A stretch of DNA of 45,024 nt. Source: DAIRET01 sp036795455 (GTDB taxonomy: Bacteria; Bacteroidota; Ignavibacteria; Ignavibacteriales; Ignavibacteriaceae). Shown one piece after another: positions 41,648 through 45,024 of this stretch. Below the pieces are notes generated by a model. The model saw nothing but the letters and a program-made list of their open reading frames with translations. It did not search any database and was not told the DNA's origin. Location: assembly GCA_036795455.1 (NCBI GenBank), contig DAIRET010000005.1, positions 1-45,024 on the forward strand. The letters are read 5' to 3'. Within the stretch, counting starts at the first letter, position 1; each line of letters opens with the position of its first letter. The position numbers were made by a program, and so were the translations under genes.

Positions 41648-42688
41648 CTACTCAACCACCTCGTGCGTTAGGCAGTGAATTGTGCCGAGTCCCCAAACAA
41701 GATCAACTGCGTGAATGCCGGTTACAACTTTATCAGGGAAAAGCTCTGTTAAAATTCCGAGAGCCGTTCCGTCGTTTTTATCGTTAAATGTAGGGACTAA
41801 TACAACCCCGTTACCGATATAAAAATTTGCGTAACTTGCGGGAAGTCTCATCTTTTCGAAAATTAATGGTTCCGGCATGGGTAATTCAACTGCTTGAACT
41901 GCGGAACCGTCTTCAAGTTTCGCATCCTTTATCCGTTCCCAATTCTCTTCAAGATTGAAATAGTTTTCATCTTTCGGATTTTTCTCCCTGCACATTACTA
42001 CCGTGTTTTTATTAACAAACCTGCAAAGGTCATCAACGTGCCCGTGAGTATCATCCCCGGCAATCCCTTTTCCAAGCCAAATAACATTCGTTATTCCGAG
42101 GTATTGATTGAACATCTCTTCGTAATCTTTTTTTGTAAAACCGGGATTACGAACCTGAACGTTTTCATCCATTAAACATTCTTCGGTAGTTAAAAGAGTA
42201 CCCGCACCATTGGAATCAATTGCGCCTCCTTCAAGTACGACAGGCCCATCGTTCCATACTGCTTCAGATAATTTGTAACCGAGTTTTTCAGTAATGAATG
42301 CGGGAAGTTTTGCATCCTTCTTCCAGTTATCGTACTTAGCCCAACCGTTAAATCTAAACTTGATTGCTTCAACTTCCGAATTTTCATTCTTTACAAAAGC
42401 GGGACACGAATCACGCATCCAGCCTCTATTCGTTGTAAGTTTGAATATTTTTATTTGCTTCAGATTAACGCCAGCTTTTGACAACATTTTACGAATACGG
42501 TTCTCGCTCTGCTTCGAGTTTACAATAATAAATACTTTTTCATCAATCGAAAGCTTTCTAACAATCTCAACATAAACCCACGGTATAGGATGAAATTTAC
42601 CGGGCCAATCTTCGCGGTTATGAGGCCATGCAACAATTGTCCCCCTATGTTTTTCCCATTCGGCGGGCAGTCTGTAATTCATATTCAT
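41648..42688 (-). CDS. aguA: Agmatine deiminase
   Basis: 346 residues of the peptidyl-arginine-deiminase-like (PAD_porph) family. It begins YRLPAEWEKHRGTIVAWPHN. Active-site segments are TNRGWMRDSCPAFV (Asp), VVLEGGAIDSNGAGTLLTTE, AGDDTHGHVDDLCRFVNKNT (His and Asp) and the nucleophile GLGTIHCLTHEVVE (Cys near the end). It converts agmatine to N-carbamoylputrescine and ammonia. It lies 7 bp downstream of the amidase gene that takes its product. Agmatine would come from the pyruvoyl-dependent arginine decarboxylase at 9.8-10.3 kb. Confidence 0.96.
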   Translation of the reverse strand: MNMNYRLPAEWEKHRGTIVAWPHNREDWPGKFHPIPWVYVEIVRKLSIDEKVFIIVNSKQSENRIRKMLSKAGVNLKQIKIFKLTTNRGWMRDSCPAFVKNENSEVEAIKFRFNGWAKYDNWKKDAKLPAFITEKLGYKLSEAVWNDGPVVLEGGAIDSNGAGTLLTTEECLMDENVQVRNPGFTKKDYEEMFNQYLGITNVIWLGKGIAGDDTHGHVDDLCRFVNKNTVVMCREKNPKDENYFNLEENWERIKDAKLEDGSAVQAVELPMPEPLIFEKMRLPASYANFYIGNGVVLVPTFNDKNDGTALGILTELFPDKVVTGIHAVDLVWGLGTIHCLTHEVVE

Positions 42689-42695
42689 TCTTTTA

Positions 42696-43598
42696 TTAAT
42701 CGATAAATCTTTTTGTTATTTCGCCGTACGCATCTATTCTTCTATCCCTTAAAAAAGGCCAGTTCCTTCTTACATCTTCAAGGTGTGCAAGGTCAATTTC
42801 AGCAAGAATGATTTCTTCTTTATCTGTTGATGCTTCTGCGAGTATTACTCCCTGCGGGTCGCAAATAAAGGATGAACCCCAAAACTCAACACCCGCTTGT
42901 TCAGGTACAGGTTTCTCAAATCCTGTACGGTTGCATGAGGCGACATAAACACCATTGGCAATAGCATGGCTTCTTTGAATTGTTATCCATGAATCGCGTT
43001 GTGCTTTACCGTATTGTTCCTTCTCGTACGGATGCCACCCAATTGCGGTAGGATAAAATAATACAGATGCGCCTTGAAGTGCGGTCAATCTTGCACCTTC
43101 CGGGTACCATTGATCCCAGCAGATCAGCGTTCCGACTTTTCCCGCTTTCAGGTCAAAAGATTTGAAACCGAGATCACCGGGTGCGAAATAAAATTTTTCA
43201 TAGTAAGCTGGGTCATCAGGGATGTGCATTTTACGGTACACTCCCGCGATACTCCCATCCGAATCTATAACTACAACGCTATTGTGATAAACTCCGGCAG
43301 CTCTTTTTTCAAATATAGGAACTATAACGGCAGCTTTATTTTTCTTTGCAGCTTTTTGAAAGGCTTCAGTTGAAGGACCGGGAATAGTCTCGGCTAAATC
43401 GAAAAGAGCGACATCTTCTTTTTGGCAGAAGTATTGACTTCTATAAAGTTCCGGTAGACAAATCACTTCCCCACCCATCTTAGCTGCTTTTTCAAACCAG
43501 CTTACTGCTTTCTTCAGATTTTTATTTAAATCAGTAGAGACTGAGAACTGCGTCAATCCGACTACAAAGTTACCTTTTTTTGAATTCAACTTTTTCAT
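42696..43598 (-). CDS. aguB: N-carbamoylputrescine amidohydrolase
   Basis: 300 residues, carbon-nitrogen hydrolase (nitrilase) superfamily. The catalytic triad is in VICLPELYRSQYF (Glu), YRKMHIPDDPAYYEKFYFAP (Lys) and GTLICWDQWYPEGARL (Cys). The long segment DPAYYEKFYFAPGD and WHPYEKEQYGKAQRDSWITI match AguB-type enzymes rather than general nitrilases. It hydrolyses N-carbamoylputrescine to putrescine, CO2 and ammonia. It is the first gene of the aguB-aguA pair, 16 bp after the YwqK-like gene upstream, so the polyamine genes may be read from that promoter too. Confidence 0.95.
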   Translation of the reverse strand: MKKLNSKKGNFVVGLTQFSVSTDLNKNLKKAVSWFEKAAKMGGEVICLPELYRSQYFCQKEDVALFDLAETIPGPSTEAFQKAAKKNKAAVIVPIFEKRAAGVYHNSVVVIDSDGSIAGVYRKMHIPDDPAYYEKFYFAPGDLGFKSFDLKAGKVGTLICWDQWYPEGARLTALQGASVLFYPTAIGWHPYEKEQYGKAQRDSWITIQRSHAIANGVYVASCNRTGFEKPVPEQAGVEFWGSSFICDPQGVILAEASTDKEEIILAEIDLAHLEDVRRNWPFLRDRRIDAYGEITKRFID

Positions 43599-43614
43599 TA
43601 TTCAATCTGCTTTA

Positions 43615-44529
43615 TTAAAACTGTTTTTCAGAAACTAATTTTCCATCAGCAGAATACTCTTTGCTGCTCCTGATTTCACCGTTATCATAATTCTCAATGT
43701 ACCAGAGAGAAGAGTCGTCCCTATAGATTTTCACTTCGCCGTGTAAACGGTCGTCTTTATAATTTTGTACCGTCCAGAGTTTCCCGTTTTCATAATACGA
43801 TTTCGATTCTCCAACGCGCCATCCGTCTCTGTAGCTTTCTTCGCTTTTTAGTTTTCCCGACTCGTAGTAGTTTTTAAAAATACCTTCCTTTTTTCCGAAG
43901 ATAAAACTCTTTTCGGACATAATGTTTTTGTTGTCGTGATATTCTTTTATAAGTCCGTTCAGGTGCCCGGAATCGTAATTATAATCACCTTTAAGATTAC
44001 CGCTTTCGTAATACCAGCGAGTTAAACCCTGTTGTGTATCGCTAATAAAATTAGACTCAGCCGCAACTTTTCCGGTTTTATGATACTCGTAGCAAATACC
44101 GTTTCTTTTCCCATCCGAAAAAAAGTATCTTCCTTTTACTTCACCGGTTTCATAATAGTATATTACTTCTCCTTCAAGAAGCCCGTTCCTATAATACCCC
44201 TTCTCCTTTATTGTACCGCTTTTGAAGTAACCCGTATAAGGACCATCCAACCTATTATTTTTGTATGGAAGGATTTCACTTAAAACACCGGTATCAAAAT
44301 AGACATATACGTTACCGTCAAGTTTTCCCTGTTTGTAATTTTTAATCGATACAATTACGCCAAGCGGATTATAGTAGGAACTTTGTCCTTCAAGAATCCC
44401 TTCCGAGTAACTAAGAACTTCTTTAAGAACACCGTTATCGTAATAGTTTTTTACTTCTCCGGTTTGGGAATAAACTGATACACAAGACGCAATTACAATA
44501 AAACAAAACAAAACTAACTTTTTTAACAT
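43615..44529 (-). CDS. Exported YwqK/MORN-variant repeat protein
   Basis: 304 residues with a signal peptide (VLFCFIVIASCVSVYSQ) and then about 12 tandem units of 22-24 residues of the MORN-2/YwqK type: G-x-x-x-x-Y-Y-x-x-G-x-L-x-x-x-x-x-Y-x-x-G, for example GPYTGYFKSGTIKEKGYYRN and GEVIYYYETGEVKGRYFFSD. Databases often label such proteins 'YwqK family antitoxin', but no toxin partner is visible and the leader points to a periplasmic or surface location. The repeats are likely to form a beta-hairpin solenoid for binding. A second repeat protein lies 15 bp upstream. Confidence 0.85.
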   Translation of the reverse strand: MLKKLVLFCFIVIASCVSVYSQTGEVKNYYDNGVLKEVLSYSEGILEGQSSYYNPLGVIVSIKNYKQGKLDGNVYVYFDTGVLSEILPYKNNRLDGPYTGYFKSGTIKEKGYYRNGLLEGEVIYYYETGEVKGRYFFSDGKRNGICYEYHKTGKVAAESNFISDTQQGLTRWYYESGNLKGDYNYDSGHLNGLIKEYHDNKNIMSEKSFIFGKKEGIFKNYYESGKLKSEESYRDGWRVGESKSYYENGKLWTVQNYKDDRLHGEVKIYRDDSSLWYIENYDNGEIRSSKEYSADGKLVSEKQF

Positions 44530-44544
44530 GTTATCTCCAATCTT

Positions 44545-45024
44545 TTAGTCGTAACCGAAAGTACTTAAAATATTTCCATCTTCGCTAAAGAGTTTACTTC
44601 TTACAAGCGTGTTTGATTGATAGAACTCTTCTCTTTTAATACTACCGTTTTCGTAAAATTCTTTAACCCAGCCTTCAAGTTCACCGTTATAGTACAAAGC
44701 TCTTTTCATCGGTTTACCGTTTCTGTAGAACCATTTTTTCTCACCGCTTAATTCGCCGTTACGGTATTCTTCTTCATATTCAAGGAACCCGTTGTCGTAA
44801 AACTTTTTGTAGTAACCTTCAAGAACATCATTAACATAATTTGCTGATGACTCGATTCCTCCGTTTATATAATAAATAATTTTTATACCATTCAACCGGT
44901 TATCCGCATAAATGCTGCTTGATTTCAATTCGCCTGTTTCATAAAAGCGGTTTTCTATTCCTCTTTTAATACCGTTAATATAATCGGATTCCGATTCCAT
45001 TATCCCGTTTTCATAAAATGTGAA
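44545..45024 (-). CDS. YwqK/MORN-variant repeat protein, 5' end beyond the window
   Basis: The frame is open to the window edge: upstream of the ATG at 45000 the reading continues as FTFYENGI, a repeat half-unit, so the gene starts outside. The visible 159 codons hold about seven YwqK-type units (for example GIENRFYETGELKSSSIYAD, GYYKKFYDNGFLEYEEEYRN and GEKKWFYRNGKPMKRALYYN). It is probably a paralogue of the next gene, 15 bp downstream. Whether it has a signal peptide cannot be seen. Confidence 0.82.
   Translation of the reverse strand, partial: FTFYENGIMESESDYINGIKRGIENRFYETGELKSSSIYADNRLNGIKIIYYINGGIESSANYVNDVLEGYYKKFYDNGFLEYEEEYRNGELSGEKKWFYRNGKPMKRALYYNGELEGWVKEFYENGSIKREEFYQSNTLVRSKLFSEDGNILSTFGYD

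Noticed and set aside
43615..45024. Toxin-antitoxin module
   Set aside because: YwqK-like repeats are often labelled antitoxin, but no toxin gene is visible and one protein has a signal peptide.

Overview
The window looks like a chromosomal segment from a member of the Bacteroidota/Chlorobi supergroup, most likely class Ignavibacteria. The base composition appears AT-rich by eye (not computed). Two secreted proteins end in type IX secretion sorting domains of the YPNPFNP type common in that class. There is a beta-barrel receptor with a carboxypeptidase-like N-terminal domain, an EF-P with a Chlorobi-like PGN loop tip, and a pyruvoyl-dependent arginine decarboxylase. Fermentative and redox enzymes and many Fe-S proteins suggest an anaerobic or facultative lifestyle. 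I recognised no tRNA, rRNA, CRISPR array, insertion sequence or prophage.

Layout. 1-3.3 kb: the 3' part of lepA and signal peptidase I (+), convergent with efp (-). 3.5-9.3 kb: a PAS-only protein, a TonB-receptor-like barrel, a PhzF-like enzyme and a 1-Cys-type peroxiredoxin. 9.4-20.5 kb: one long minus-strand run of 17 genes with very short gaps or overlaps. 20.6-23.6 kb: a radical SAM protein diverging from a sigma-54 enhancer-binding activator. 23.6-28.1 kb: an unrecognised protein, a T9SS-exported phosphodiester glycosidase, a cytoplasmic SNase-like nuclease and a small barrel. 28.3-33.4 kb (+): 3-hydroxyacyl-CoA dehydrogenase, acetate kinase, an atypical SDR, asparaginase and a DUF4097 protein with TSGGD repeats. 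33.5-40 kb: a T9SS-exported M28 peptidase (-), then pyrimidine nucleoside phosphorylase, a GT2-like protein and a secreted HExxH protein (+). 40.0-41.6 kb: a 21-bp minisatellite and a YhcG/DUF1016 nuclease that looks acquired. 41.6-45 kb (-): agmatine deiminase, N-carbamoylputrescine amidase and two YwqK/MORN-like repeat proteins, the last running off the window.

The most interesting region is 9.4-23.6 kb. Its core (two MinD-type ATPases with inserted ferredoxin domains, three NifX/ORP-like proteins, an Mrp/ApbC ATPase, DUF5320, a divergent sigma-54 activator) matches the gene content of the Desulfovibrio 'orange protein' (ORP) loci, where a NifX-like protein carries a Mo-Cu-S cluster. Here the core is extended with an IscU-like scaffold, an OprB-like porin, a probable heavy-metal permease, a methyltransferase, TrmO, a CGGC protein, a flavin-type oxidoreductase and a radical SAM enzyme. 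It also has a candidate control region: nine TTGC motifs, several in the palindrome ATTGCAAT, next to a TGGCAC half-site. I infer a regulated metal/Fe-S cofactor assembly and transport system.

The arginine-to-putrescine route is complete but split: pyruvoyl arginine decarboxylase sits in the long operon, and agmatine deiminase plus N-carbamoylputrescine amidase form a pair about 32 kb away.
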